From assembly GCA_013397455.1 (NCBI GenBank), contig VYZB01000215.1, forward strand, positions 486,592-550,591: DNA of 64,000 nt, in the 5' to 3' direction. Positions within the stretch are counted from its first letter, which is position 1. The number at the start of each line of letters is the position of its first letter. This stretch comes from Crotophaga sulcirostris. Its lineage: Eukaryota > Chordata > Aves > Cuculiformes > Crotophagidae. Both the position numbers and the translations under genes were made by a program. This document shows, piece after piece, positions 37,823-52,146 of the stretch. Under the pieces are notes generated by a model. The model searched no databases. It had not been told where the DNA came from and was given only the letters and a program-made list of their open reading frames with translations.

Positions 37823-40800
37823 AATATAGTCCAAGGTTTATCAGCCATCATATCTTTTAAACATTTTTTTCATTACTACTGAAAAAAGGATGGTTACTTA
37901 AAGTAACATGGACAGGAAAATAAAATTTAAACTCAGGATCACTGGAGAGGCAATATGAAAGTCTGACTTATTTCTCGTTTGAAATCAAGTGTTTGATTTT
38001 TACAACCAGAATGTAGGTGTCATGCATCAAAAGGTTTCAAAATTACATGACAATATCATTCTCATGGCTTGATACTTCTAGTGAAAAAATCACAAAAATT
38101 AAATACTTTTATAAGAATCTATCATAGTATTACTCCAAAGAAAAACTCATCCTATCTATTGCTGCCCATCTGTGATGTGTCTTTCCTTCAGGCCATCATT
38201 TGCAGAAACTTCACAATTAATGGAGGACGCTTAAGAATGCCAAACAATCCCAGTCATAGAATTTTAACAGGACGTATTGAGTATTTAATTTCTGAATTAT
38301 GTAAGGCAAATTAGCAAACTAGAATTATTTTGACTTAAGAGTCACTTCCTAGGTAATGTAGATGGACAGCTAAGTTCATGGTGCACACACTGTGGCATAT
38401 ATTAAAAACAAGTATCAAAAAGACAGCAAAGAGAGAAAGTAAAAAACTGGTAAAAAGCTATTACACATTTCCATTTACTTAAAATGATTAAGTATTTCTG
38501 TCAAACTTTCAACTGGGTTGTACCTGCTTAGAAGCAAAGTCTGGGATTTATCTTTCAAAAACTGAGATTCAACTCTGTTCAGTTCCATTGTTTGGGGTTT
38601 TTTTTCAGTGGAAGGACAAAGTAAAAGAAACATTTGCCAGAAGTAAAAACCAGCCAAAAAAAATTCGTCAAGAAGATCAGTTTAAGCTTAGATTCAATTT
38701 TCAAGTACATCTTATCAGAAACTTATTAGAAAATGCCAGTTTTATTTTTAAAAAATTTGCTGTCTAGTTTTTATAGAAAAATCATAAAATGTTAATAATG
38801 TTTTTTAAAAATACGGTCACAGTAAACTTTAATTAAACTTTAATTAGAATCTGGAAATAACATTTATGATAAAGTCAAAAATACTGAATAATTAACCTGG
38901 AAGAAAAGCTATGTAACATTTTACTTTTCTATTATACCACAAAAGTGTCTGAGGCGTTTTCTACATGGAATGTGTTTAATTATGATGTGAAACTACTTTC
39001 CAAGGAAGCCTGACTAGAAGAATAATTTTTGCTATATGAGCTAAAACATAACAATTCAGACACAACATGTTATTGTTCCAATGTATAATATTTTCCTACA
39101 AGGAGGCAAATGAAGGCTTTCAACTCATGATGATTTTTACCCTGTTGAGTCAATTGCTGAAAAGATATGAATGCACTTATGCCTAATCAGCCTGACACAG
39201 CTGCAAGCTGGAGGGAAAGGGAGAGGGAAGCTTCTCAGCCACAGTCATGTCATCTAAGAAAGAATGTATGCGCTGTGTACTGGCTGTACCTAACCAGATT
39301 TTAAATCTTGCAAGTGTTAAGATTTTTTTACTTTTTTACTTTTTAAATTCTGAAGTTTAAATAATGGAGCATATCAGTAAAGATTTTCTTCAATGAAAAC
39401 AGAAAATTAAAGATGTACTCAGGTATCTGGTCTTTAAACCACACTATTTTTAACATACACATTCTTTTCTGATATATAGAGGATGTCCATTATTAGCACA
39501 AAGGAAAGGATCACATTAAAAATTAGAGTGAAAGAAGGTAATACATTGCTTAAAATTATAACTGAACAGATATATGTGAATCCATAAACTGACTGAGAAG
39601 AGTAAAAGACATTGATTGTACATCTGTGGAGTAAAATTGAGCATAATGATATCAAGATCAAGCAAAGTTATGCAATTAATATAAAAATTTTTAAAAAGGC
39701 ATAAAATGCATTTACTTAACAAATTTGTATTCAAACAATCTGGACATTTTGGTGCTCATATTTTGTTAATTTAGGAGTGAGAAGAAGAGTTATGTGGTGT
39801 TACATGCTTACCCCATTTTATACTCATCACCAAGCCTCCATTGTTTGCAATTGTTTAATAAAGAACAGTGGCACAGATGGAAATTTGATCTTACCTGCTA
39901 CAAACTGCTAATGAATAAATATTCAATATACTCAACTAGTAAAGTTTATCACCGTTATGTTCCTCAAGTCCATGTGTATTTTCTAGATTGAAACTGGGTT
40001 CTTTTTGCCACTACAAACGTTACAAAAAAACTGAGGCAAAGATATTCTGCAGTACTAAGAATTACTTTGAATCTGTTGTGGTAATTATCAGTAACTTTGT
40101 ATGCCTCTTGCCACCCTATTAGTAGCCTACTGATGACACTATTTATTCTTTGAAAGAAAACTCAGGGACATTGAAATATAGAAATGGCTGCTGTAGGCTG
40201 ACCTGAACAATATAGTTTAAAAAGGTCAGCTAACAATACTGGAAAGCTTCCCTATCTGAAAATGATTGATAGTACATTGTGCTGGAAATTAAGCAACTGA
40301 CATTTGCCTATCCACAAACATAACCTGCACTGTGTGGCACCACAGATTAATTCATACTATATTATGGTAAAACTCTCTGACACTTTAACACAGAACCAGC
40401 TAGCTTTAATATATGAAAATATTCATATAAAATATGAAATATATTTATTTTCTGCCCACCAAAATACACATTTGAATGATTTGTCTAAATTCTAATGCAT
40501 AGGAATAAAATATAAAAAGAAAACATAACATACCAGAAACAAAGAAAGAGGAAAAGCTTAGAATAAAATAAGAAACTCAAAGTTTTCACTAAATGACTTG
40601 AGTGGTATTCTTTCTAACATTATACTGCACATAATGATTTCCCTGAATGCACGTCTAATTGCTAGAGTCCTAAAAAAGCCTAATTCCATTAATTTCTTTC
40701 AACACAGGTCTTATCAAATCTCCAAGCAGTAACAAAGTTGTATATCAATATTGGTAGTGCAATGACATTTGTAAGCTAGTTGTATGTTTGTAAAAAACTT

Positions 40801-42042
40801 CACAGATTTAAGGTTTAATGAGTATTGTAGCTGTATGCAAATAGAAAAATGACATTTGTCTATGCAACTGAAATATGTTTTGGAAGTATTTTTCTCTTAG
40901 TCTCAGGGGGAAAGTATCTTCATCAAAACAACATTATAATGAAGAACTTAAAGCTTTACTGCTCAGTTGAGTATCAGTACAAATTAAAGTTGTAAACCTG
41001 ACATTTTCACCTGCTTAGAGGGGCTGATATACTTCCTTACATCTCTGAGAATTCTTAATAACTTCAAATGATATAAAATGCTCTGGATTATATCACTGAG
41101 TCACCAGTTCACTTTCATAACACTTATGAGCTAAAGGATAGGCTAGTGAGACAACTTCATTAGTTTATATAAGCATGTAAAGGCAGGAGAGCTCTAAACT
41201 GACTACAAAACAGACATTGTTATAGCAGTTATCAAGAAGTCTGGTAGTCAAAGATCAATTATTTTATTAGACTGACATGTTTGCAGCCTTGAATGGGAGA
41301 AAAATCTCAAGCTTAATTAAATTCTAAAATGTTCACATCTACGAGTTCAAGATGATTGGCACCTGCTTCTGTGTCAGTGTGGTACAGCTGATGGGAACAA
41401 AACCATGGAAGCAGCCTAAAGATCAGCTGGCTGCACAATCTGCATTGGACATTAACAGTCATATAAAGCACCTAGATTTAGATGCGGCACACATATGACA
41501 TGAGTGGAATAAGCCCAGCTCAGACATATTATTCACTTTATCATTCCTTTTTTTGACTGCGACTCTAGGCCCTATCAGGAAGGTTGGCCCTACCAGGACC
41601 AACTTCTTGACCTAATTTCACCGTTTGATATTATTATAAGGCATAATGCTTTATTAACATATTACATTATGCTGACCTGGATACGCATGGTTATGACTAC
41701 ATCTATCTCATACATGTAATAGGCAAATGTACGTTTGGACTTGTATTAACAAATATAATAAACCAAATCTTTCTCTTGATTCAAATCTGCCTAAATACTA
41801 CTCCGGATCACAAGTTTCTGGGCAAATTTGGACATGTGTAATCTTCACTTATGGTACAAAAAAAAAAAAAAGAATTGAAATGCAACCCAAGAGGAAAACA
41901 AATTTGAATTCTTTTAAAAATGTATTGAACCATTCTGTTAAGATGTCTGGGAATCTATTAGCATAACAGAGAATGAAGGACTTCCAGATACAATTAATAG
42001 AATAGCTTTTTAAGAAAAGAAACCTTAGGTGAAGATTACTTA

Positions 42043-42067
42043 ATTAAACAATTTAAAATTGTTTAAT
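42043..42067. repeat. Perfect palindrome, 12 bp arms, 1 nt centre
   Basis: ATTAAACAATTT and AAATTGTTTAAT flank a single A. It is AT-rich and intronic. Confidence 0.8.
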
Positions 42068-42171
42068 ATGGGTTAGTAGCCTTCTGTTTTAGTAATGACC
42101 ATATGATTCTGTTATGATTTAGAAACTTTAACTTCAACATTAAGATTGCCTTCTGCATCTTGCATTTTACT

Positions 42172-42208
42172 TATTAATAATGTACTTAATATATTAATAA
42201 TGTACTTA
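42172..42208. repeat. Tandem duplication, period 20 bp
   Basis: 'tattaataatgtactta' occurs twice, starting at 42172 and 42192. Confidence 0.75.
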
Positions 42209-44524
42209 CATATAAGTAAAGTTTAATTTTTTTGTCTTCATAATACATGACAACTGTTGATGATTAATATAAAAAATATCAAAGCTATTGTATTTTCTGA
42301 CACAGTAGCTATTTAACAGCTTTGACAACTTAACAAGCAAATCTTAAAATTAGGTTTGCCATTTGTGCCTCCATAGTTCACTTTCCATTGCATATAGTGA
42401 TGCAGGTACAGCACTTTTCCTCTGTATACAAGATTATTACTAGCTAATTATTGAGTACCTACATCTGAAATCTTTCTTGTAGATCCAGCTACTGGAAATC
42501 TGAACATTTTTCTTCTTCAGACTGCACGTTACAGTCCAAGAAGCCTGACTAATTAGGCAGACTACAGAACGTTTTTTAAAGTAAATATCAACTGTTTTCA
42601 ACACCAAGAAAAGAACTTTAAGTAACATGAATATAGACAGCATATTGTTAGCAGCACTATATATTTCTAACATTAGGACATTTCTGAAGGTGAGCCAAAG
42701 AAGAGGCATAAGAATATAGAAAGAATTGGTCCTCTCATAACTCCTTAGACAAATTGCAAACAGCATTGTATTTACTTGCATACAAAATCTGTGATCATAT
42801 CAGTTAACTTATAGGCACCTCTGCATGCCATTTTTAGGTGGATGTACTAGGGTAGGATAGGTGAATTTCATCATCAAAATGGTTCTCTATATCATAACTA
42901 AAGTGAGACAAAGCTCAGCCAAATTAACAATTTTCTATAAATTGCAGTGTCCATAACACTCTGTAAATACTAATATAAAAAAATTATTTTCCTGTCATAG
43001 ATACAAAACCAAGATTCAGTCAGCCAATTGTAAAATACTGCCTAAGAGGGTCATGTTCTAATCCTGAGCAAATTTAAAACTTTTTGATAAAAACGATTCA
43101 GATAAGGATACCCTTTACTTTGTCTCTATAGACACTGTATAAGCCATCAAAGCCTGCAGTTTGCTTTCTTTTTAGCAAACTACAATCATAAAGACAGTGT
43201 CTTTGAGGTCACATGCCACAGACCATTAACCTTCGCATCATTAAAATAAAATTCTATTTTTGGACAAGTTCTTTAACTGTTAAACTAACGGGAAGTAGAA
43301 TCATTGAAGTATCTTACAACAGGGAAGATGTTTAAGATCTCACACTTGGCCTAAAGCAGGAGATATGATGAAAGCACAGATGCATAAAGGTTTTGACAAT
43401 AGTAAAACAATAGTCAAGTCTGACTTAATGTCCTTAGTGAAATATATGTATAGTTTACTAAGTTTGAAGCTAACATCCACATAACTTTTCACTCTATATT
43501 TTGGTCTTGAAACATTAAAGTAACTATAGGTGAAATGAAACACTTAGACAGGGTGCATCAGTTTATGGAAAACTCATTCAGTTTAAGAACTTCTCCTTTT
43601 CTAATTGAGTTATTTTCAGTGACTGAACAGCGAATAGTCTCTCGATGTTCTGCAGCATCTTTTGTACAAAAGTAATTTTGACAAAATTACTATCAAATAA
43701 TTTTCACCAAATGTGCCCATAAGAAATAGTATTAACTATTTTTGTCCTTGTCCTTAAGGTGAACTAATTAACATGCAAATTAGCCAAAAGTGATACCTTA
43801 TGTTAATAAGTAAGAGCTCTTTCTAGCTGCAGGTCTATGCAATCTATTAAAAAGGTAAATACCAATACATGCACACATACTAACAGATATTAGGTATTTT
43901 TACTAGAATAAATAGAATTCAGAAAGTATCAACCTCACAGTCAAGAAGAAATAAAGATGTTTATGTTGCCAAGATTTGTATTTCTTTGAGACAGAAGCAA
44001 CACAAATAAGTCTACGTTAATTTTGATCACTTTTGGGGAGTTACATTTCCACAGTCTTACACATCTTCTTAATTTCCACAATCATAGATGATATATTTGA
44101 TCTCTCGGTTTTGTTACATACCTTTTGACTTAAGTCTGCGAAGATTCTTGGTGAGGCATGAGAACAAGTTTTCTAACTACCCCAATAAAGTCTGAGAAAA
44201 CTAACTATAATTTTCAATAATAGCCAACATAAGGAATTACACAGATTAGCAGAATATAACTTTTTTTTTTCAAATATGGTAGGAATTTGTACTTTCTATT
44301 GACCTTCAAACAAAATGCAGTAGAACACTAACTTTCAGTTTTATATCATATTATTTTTAGTTATTTTGTGGGTATTTGTAAATCTATGTCTCCATTAATC
44401 ATTAATTAACAATAGAGACAGTATCAAAACTCTATATTTATGAAAGGATGAAATGCCTATTTGAAATAAATTTGTTGGAGTGTAATGAAGTAAGTTACAA
44501 CGTAAGTTTAAAACAGTTAATTTA

Positions 44525-44740
<216 letters not shown>

Positions 44741-45826
44741 CTATTAATATAATATTGAAGCCTATCTACATTATATTTCTCCAGTATTCTGTTCAGCTGT
44801 TTTTTGATACAATTAACTATATGGGTACATATTAACTTATATGGATTAGAAAAATGTGAAGTCTTAGGACAAAAAAGCCATTTTGAATGACTGCATTCAA
44901 GTTAGCAATGATTAAAAATGTTTATTAAAGCTGCTCCTACCTAAAACTTTCATTAAGTAATTAAGCTATTAGAGATGTGAGGGACTGTACATGATGGCAG
45001 AATATCTCTATCTAAGCTGATATCACATATGAAACCAAAAATCATCACTAGAAGAGGACATCACCTTGAACCTCAAGTAGAGCTCCATGTATCAGAAGCT
45101 TAGGGGATAGAAGCCACAGGTACTGCAATAACTGTAGCTGATGTAAAGAAATAGTAATGACTTTATCCCTTTCATTAATACAGACTGTTTTGCTCAAATG
45201 GGTCACATACTGATTCCTTTTCTTCCAACTCTCAATCTTGACTATGATAAAAAAATATGTGTGAGATAAGTAAAATGAATACCATGCCAAACTGAGACAA
45301 GGTGTCTCAGAAGCTTAATTCCACAAGAAAGAAGCTATAAAGAAATTTGAAAACAGTATTTGGATTTTCCCACAAGCATGTTATTTTCGCTTTTTTGAAC
45401 TTGCTTCCCAGTGAAATGATAACTATGCATTAACACTACACATCCATCTGACCCTCAGCTGTCTCCCTGTGTCCTATTAGAACTTGAACTAACTAACATT
45501 AACCAAATCTGTCAGATGAAGGAGACAATAAAGATATTTAAATTTTCACAGGCTATTGAAAATTACCAACTTGATAACAGAGAGACTCCAGTTAAGGAAG
45601 TCATCGTTCAGTTTAATGCCACCTCCCTTTAAAATGCCAATGGCCTATCCATTGACAGTAGATAAAAACCAGCCAAAATATATGTCATTGTTTGCTCAGG
45701 TTCATGTCTAGGGGAGATAGGAAGAGAGCTAATACTGTTGGAAAGGAAAGCGAGGGGAAAGGAAAAGCATAAGGGAAAAGGAGAATACAAAACCCAAAGA
45801 AAAAAAAATGCAATCCAAAAAAGCAG

Positions 45827-46035
45827 AAATCATACAATGGTTTGGTTTGGAAGGGACCATAAAGATCATCTAGTTCAGACGGGACCATAAAGGTCATCTA
45901 GTTCCAACTCCCTTGCAACAGGCAGGGACATCTTCCACTAGGTCAGGTTGTTCAAAGATTCATCCAGCCTGGCGTTGAACAGCTCCAGGGACAACCTGTT
46001 CCAGTGCCTCACCACCCTCACTAAAAATCCCTCAT
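45827..46035 (-). mobile_element. CR1 LINE 3' fragment with 28 bp tandem duplication
   Basis: The 3' end is at the left: 'tggtttggaagggaccat', 'aaggtcatctagttccaa', 'gcaggcagggacatctt' in slightly altered form, 'gcgttgaacagctccagg' and 'ttccagtgcctcaccacc'. The block at 45853-45880 is repeated at 45881-45908 with three changes, a local tandem duplication after or during insertion. It lies sense to CSMD1. Confidence 0.9.
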
Positions 46036-46125
46036 TTTACTTGGCTTTGTATTTTTCTTTCATACTACTAACATCAACTACCTAGCTAATCACAGGAGAA
46101 AGACTCCAACACAGTATTTAAAAAA

Positions 46126-46165
46126 GACCAACCAGCCAACACATCAACCAACCAACCAAAAAACC
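46126..46165. repeat. CCAA-type simple repeat
   Basis: Imperfect 'ccaa' units in 'gaccaaccagcc' and 'tcaaccaaccaaccaaa'. Confidence 0.75.
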
Positions 46166-48479
46166 CCAAACTACTTTCTCTTCTAAATTTTACAATTTCT
46201 AAAAATTTCTGAAAGAAGAATTTTTTTAAGTAAAGTGAAATAAGATTCTAACAAGTCAGAATCATTGATGTTTAATGTTATATAAAAAGTCAGCCGATTT
46301 GGTTTTCTTCTACCAGATATGGAAGGGTAGGTTGTTTTCCAAGTTCCCAGTAAGTTTCTAGACTGTGTGTGAATAGAAGACAAGCATAAGTGTTTACTAA
46401 AAAAGCATTTATCTGTCATAGATTCTTGTCTGTATACTGAAATAGCTGACATGAGCAGCAGGGTTTGAACCACTAATTTCCTATTTCTTCTTTGTATTGG
46501 GGGATTATTTTTTTATATACAAGAAAAGTTGAAAAATTCATGATTTAAGAGAATAATTTCAAAACAGGAAATTAAGTTTTAATGTAACTGCTGCAAGAAA
46601 AGTATAAATCGTAGCATTTGAAGGTAAAGCAGACTTTCTAAAGCAAAATCTTCATTTCATTTACAAGAATTTATGAACACAAAACAGGGCATTGTGGAAA
46701 ATGCTTTGACTGATAATTTTCACCTCACAAATAATTATAGCTGGTGAATTATTTTGTGAAGGTATTCACTAGCTACTAGCCAAGCTCTGTTAAATATGAG
46801 AAATAACTGCAGTCAAAACTTTATAGCCTAAACATATTTAGATTAATTTTCAGGAAGTTGTATTGCTGTTTTTCCAGAGCTAATCATCTCAGCATACATA
46901 TGCCATAAAATAATATTGCTAAGTTTTCAACAAGCAAGGCTTACAGATGAAGCAATTGTTAAGTCATAAAATTGATGTGCATATCCCCCTTAATTAATTA
47001 ATCTGTTTGCTATAAGGTTTTCTAAAAAGCTTACTATAAATACTTAAATTAGACTGCTTTAGTAAACTAAAAGCCAACATATTCCTACTCAAAATGCCAA
47101 ATACAGTCACAGAAATGCATTAAATTGCTTTGAAATAATTTGCTCTTCATCAAAGTCTATTTGTTTATTGTACCATGTCAGTGCTATTTTCTATGTACTT
47201 TTAAAATCATTTTCCTGATTTCTTCCAAAAAGTATATTTGAATGGGATAGTCTATAGTTTTTTTCTCCTTTTTAAACATCAGTTTCTCTTTCTATTCCTC
47301 TCTAGCTGTAGTGTACAGCTTTGACGTTACACAGATAATTGCTAATGGTTGAGAGCTTGGACACTATAGGAAGCTTTCACTAGGACTGATCTTTTATATG
47401 TCATGTTCCTTGTCAACTTCCTCAATATTCCTGCCATCAAGTAATCAAAGGTCCTCTGTTTACTGACCTACCATTTCCAATATTCACTGGGTGGATGGCT
47501 TATAAATATCCTGGTATAACTGACCTCACCGCAAAGTTTGAGTACTAAGTTTACAATAAGGCACACAGAAATAGCTACTAGCTTGAGGGCCTTAGCAGGT
47601 TAGAGCTGCAAAAGTTTGCATGGGGCTGAGGCTTGTGTGTTCATACATGAAAATTTTATATGGAAGGTAAAGATTAAAATCACTTAGAAATTAGGTTTGG
47701 ATTTAGAAATTTATTTATTTTTGCATGCTTAGTTCAAACTAAATCATAAAAGTTATACAGTTCTAGAAACAAATGCAGAATTTCTGCAGAAATGCTGATA
47801 TTTAGGCTGCCAACAGGAACTTTCACAGCTTAAGAAAAGCAAAAATATTTTTAAGAGATCCTGAGGAATTATAAATTAAGTCTAACCAGAAAAGTCTTTT
47901 TTATAAGCTGCTTCATTCTCCTGAGAAGGATAAAAAACTGCAAGTTGCTGCTCAAAACTCATTAAATATAATCAAAGTTGATAAAACCTATTAACAAAAA
48001 AATTTGGTAAGCAAATCACTTTGACATTTAGTTATGAGCTTTAACATGATAAGGTAGCCTACAAGTGGACCTAGCATTTTATGAGGAAAGTTACTTTGCA
48101 TGCACAGAAAAACTTTTCTCAAAAGTAAAGTGAAATGGAGCATATCTTTTGCAGCCTTTTTTATTACTTTAATTGCTTATGAGTACAATTAATATTGTAC
48201 ATACCGTATTTGTTTCTTAAAAGAAGATTTTTGCTTTAAAGAGATCTAATCTCGGTTATCTGCAGGTTTTAGTCTCTGCTGTTAAAACCTATAAAAATCT
48301 TAAGAAATATCTGGGGTGAATTTTGTAATGGACAATTTTCTTTGACAGTACATGAATCTACACTATATAAAAAAAATTGCACATATTAAAATTTCTAAGT
48401 TAAATAGATATCTCATGACCCAGGAGAAACAATATATGGCAATAAACTTCCAAGGAAAACTTTTGAATTTCTGTACTTA

Positions 48480-48593
<114 letters not shown>

Positions 48594-51500
48594 TTAAATG
48601 CCAGTTATTTCAAAATATACCCACAGGTTACTTGATCTGCTCTGGTCTTAAAAGAAATTATTTGGTTACCACAAGTCAAGTCACGTAGCACTCACTCATG
48701 ATTTCAGTTACTCTTATTTGATTTGAGAAAGATACATAGAAAAAGCAGAAGTGGAGAAACTTCTGTATTCTCTAATACCAAGTCCCTGTTATAGTATTTT
48801 AGAAGTATCATTTACTAAAAATGTCAGTCACTGGTGATAATTTTTCTTATTATTGAAAAGTTATTATAAACAGCAGAAAAATTTTTTTTACTATAATAAT
48901 TATATAAAAAGTTTGTAGCGTAATACTGGAAGTACAGGAAGTTAAAAACTTGTCTGTTGAATTATAAAACAAGATGGCAGGTATGAACAATCAATTCATA
49001 AGAAGGTGTAGAAGGCTCATGCACAGAAATAAAAAAGTAGAAATATCCTTACATAAATTACTAACACTAAACTATTATTTCAATGTTTAGTCCTTAATTG
49101 CCCAGAAAATTAAAAATGTATCCCTCAGAATTGTTTGAAAAAGTATTTAGAATTTACTGAAACCAGAATTTTATAATATAAAATGAAATATGAACAATGG
49201 ATCTTTTTTTTTTTACAGAACACTTGTAAGACAAGCACTTTTTAGAGTTCTGTACTGATGAGAAGTAGTTACAGGTTACTTATATGTATACATAAGTACA
49301 CTGTACCTTTTTCTATTTTGGTAAATGGTTTCTGCAGACACTTTGATATAAAACTGCAGACAGTCATAGCGATTTTCCACAAAATTACTCATTTTAACTA
49401 GATTTTACAGATAACCCTGAGTAGACTTTCACACAACCATGGCATTGCATGGAAATTTTTATTCTGTTTTGTGGATAAAACTAGTATTTTGGTCACATTT
49501 GAGCTTTCTGAATCAGATATATTATGTTATTTTGGCAGCAACACGTGAAACAAACAATGATTTCTATGTGATCTTGATGGTAGGATTCACCACAAACAAA
49601 TTTCAGCCCAGTAAAAAGGTAGCATTCAAGCTAAGACAGTTGTTTAAACGTTCTTGATATTTAAAAAAGAAAGCCAGCACATCTGATTTCTCTGTTTTGG
49701 AATGGGAAGAGTCTAGTTCTATCAGCTTAAGAGGGGAATGTCATATTATTGGAGTAGATGAGGCTTACATAGAACTTACATTGAAAAGTCTGTTTTTAAT
49801 AAAATAATTATTGATCTAAGAAAATACATTGGCTCTTGCTACTAATTCACGTCTTGCATTTCATACCTTGCTTTGGCATCTCTACTGCTTGTACGTTTAG
49901 GTTTTTATGAGTATGCTAAAATCAACTCCAGGACTAAGACACCCACTGTTGTGGGTGTCTACTACAGGCCACCTGATCAGGAAGAGGAGGTCAACAAGGC
50001 CTTCTACAGGCAGCTGGAAGTAGCATCATGATCGCAGTTCCTGGTTTTCGTGGGGGATATTTGCTGGAAAGATAACACAGCTAGACATGTGCAGTCCAAG
50101 AGATTCCTATGGAGCATTGATGATAACTTCTTGACATGATTGGCAGAAGAGCCAATGAGAAGAGGAGTGCTACTGGACTTTGTGCTAACAAAGTCAGTCT
50201 GTTTGGTGATGTGAAAGTTGGGGGCAGCCTTGGCTGCAACAAACACAAGATGGCAGAGTTCAGGATCCTGTCGGGGAGAAGCAGGCTAATAAGCAGGATT
50301 ACAAAACGGGACTTCAGGAGAGGCAACTTTAGCCTCTTCAAAGACTTGCTTGGAGGAATCCCATGGGTTAAGGCTCTAGAAGCTAGGGGGATCCAAGAGA
50401 GCTGGGCAATCTTCAAGCATTTCTTCCTCCAGGTTCTACATCCATACTTCCCTAGGAATAAGAAACTGAGCAAAGAAGACAGAAGGCCTGAGTGGATGAG
50501 TACACAGCTTCTGGAAAAGCTTCTTCAACTAGAAGAAAGTTTATGGAGGGTGGAAAAAGGGACTGGCAACTTGGCAGGAATATAGGAAGACTGTCAGAGT
50601 ATGTAGGGATGCAATGAGGAAGGTTAAGTAAGGCTCACTTAGAATTAAGTCTGGCAAAGCACATCAAAGACAACAAGAAGGGCTTCTTCGGGTACATCAG
50701 CAGCAAAAGGAAAACTAGGAAAAATGTGGGTCCGGTGCTCAATGAGATAGGTGCCCTGGTGATGGAGGATGCAGAGAAAGTGGAGTTGCTGAATGTCTTC
50801 TTTGCTTCACTCTGCTAAGGCAGGTCCTCAGGAATCCCAGACCCTGGAGGAAAGAGAAGTCTGGAAAAAGGAAGACTGTCCCTTAGTTGAGGAGGATTGG
50901 GACACAGAGCATCTAGGCAAACTGGACACTCACAAATCCATGGGACCTGATGGGATGCAGCCATGAGTGCTGAGGGAGCTGGCAGGTGTTATTGCTAAAC
51001 CATTCTCCATCATCTTTGAAAGATCATGGAGAATAGGAGAGGGCCTGAGGACTGGAGAAAAGCCCATATGACTCCAAAATTGAAAAAGGGCCAGAAAGAG
51101 GTCCTGGCAAACTACATGCCAGTCAGCCCCACTTCCATCCCCAGAAAGGTGATGGAACAGCTCATCCTGGATATTATCTCCAAGCATCCAGAAGAAAATA
51201 AGGTTATCAGGAGCAGTCAACATGGGTTTCCCAAGGGGAAATCATGCTTGATCAAACTGATAGCCTTTTATGATGGAATGACTGGCTGTGTAGAGGAGGG
51301 GAGAGTGATGGATGTTGTCTACCTCAACTTCAGCAAGACTTTCGACATTGTCTCCCATAACATCCTCATAGGTCAGTTAAGGAAGTGCGAGTTAGATGGG
51401 TGGACAATGAGATGGATTGAGAAATGACTGGATGGCAGAGCTCAGAGGGTTGTCATTGGCAGCACAGGTCTAGTCAGAAGTTTGTAGCCTGCAGTGTTCC

Positions 51501-51946
51501 CCAGGGGTCAGTGCTCAGTCCAGTCTTTTTCAACATATTAATCAATGGCCTGGATGAAGGAACAGAGTGTATCCTCAGTAAGTTTGCTGGTGATACATAA
51601 CTGGGAAGAGTGGCTGGTACTAGAAGGCTGTGCTGACGTTAAGTGGGACCTGGAAAGCCTGGAGAAGAGAAGACTGAGAGGAGACCTTATCAGTGCTTAT
51701 AAATACCTAAGGGGCAGTTGTCAAGAGGATGGGGTCCAGCAACAAGGCATGGGACAACAGACAAAAACTGGAGCACAGAAAGTTCTACCTCAACATGACA
51801 AAAAACTTCTTTACTGTGAGGGTGACAGAGCACTTGAACAAGCTGCCTGGAGAAGTTGTGGAGTTTCCTCCGGAGATACTCAAAACCCGCCTGGACATGT
51901 TCCTATGCAGCCTGCTCTAGGTGAACTTGCTTTAGCAGGGAGGTTG

Positions 51947-51954
51947 GACTAGAT
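51947..51954. repeat. hAT target-site duplication, left copy
   Basis: GACTAGAT, identical to 52139-52146. The duplicated bases belong to the CR1 3' UTR. Confidence 0.93.
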
Positions 51955-52138
51955 CAGGGGTGTCAAACTCATAGCCTGTGGGCCAAATCCAGTCAACCAC
52001 CTTGTTTTATCCTGTCCAGCACCTTGTTTCTTCCTGGATGCAGCGCTGAGCTCCTTGCCCTGTGCTCCTGCCAGCGCTGGGCACGTGTGCAGGCGCGGGA
52101 AGACGGTGGGAGACATGGCCAGGAGTTTGACACCCCTG
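51955..52138 (+). mobile_element. Non-autonomous hAT transposon (MITE) inside CR1
   Basis: A 184 bp element bounded by 16 bp perfect terminal inverted repeats, CAGGGGTGTCAAACTC and GAGTTTGACACCCCTG. It is flanked on both sides by the 8 bp target-site duplication GACTAGAT (51947-51954 and 52139-52146). Eight-base duplications and CAGGGGTG-type ends are diagnostic of the hAT superfamily. Removing the element and one duplication restores the ordinary CR1 3' sequence 'ttggactagatgatctcc'. It has no coding capacity, so it must have been moved by a transposase encoded elsewhere. Internal sequence is GC-rich against the local background. Confidence 0.93.
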
Positions 52139-52146
52139 GACTAGAT
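52139..52146. repeat. hAT target-site duplication, right copy
   Basis: GACTAGAT, directly after the right inverted repeat. Confidence 0.93.

Noticed and set aside
50004..50473. Minus-strand frames across the large CR1
   Set aside because: They are shadows opposite LINE coding sequence.
50136..51427. Apparent protein-coding genes of 149 and 133 codons
   Set aside because: They are pieces of CR1 ORF2 (endonuclease to reverse transcriptase) in a truncated, frameshifted LINE, not host genes.
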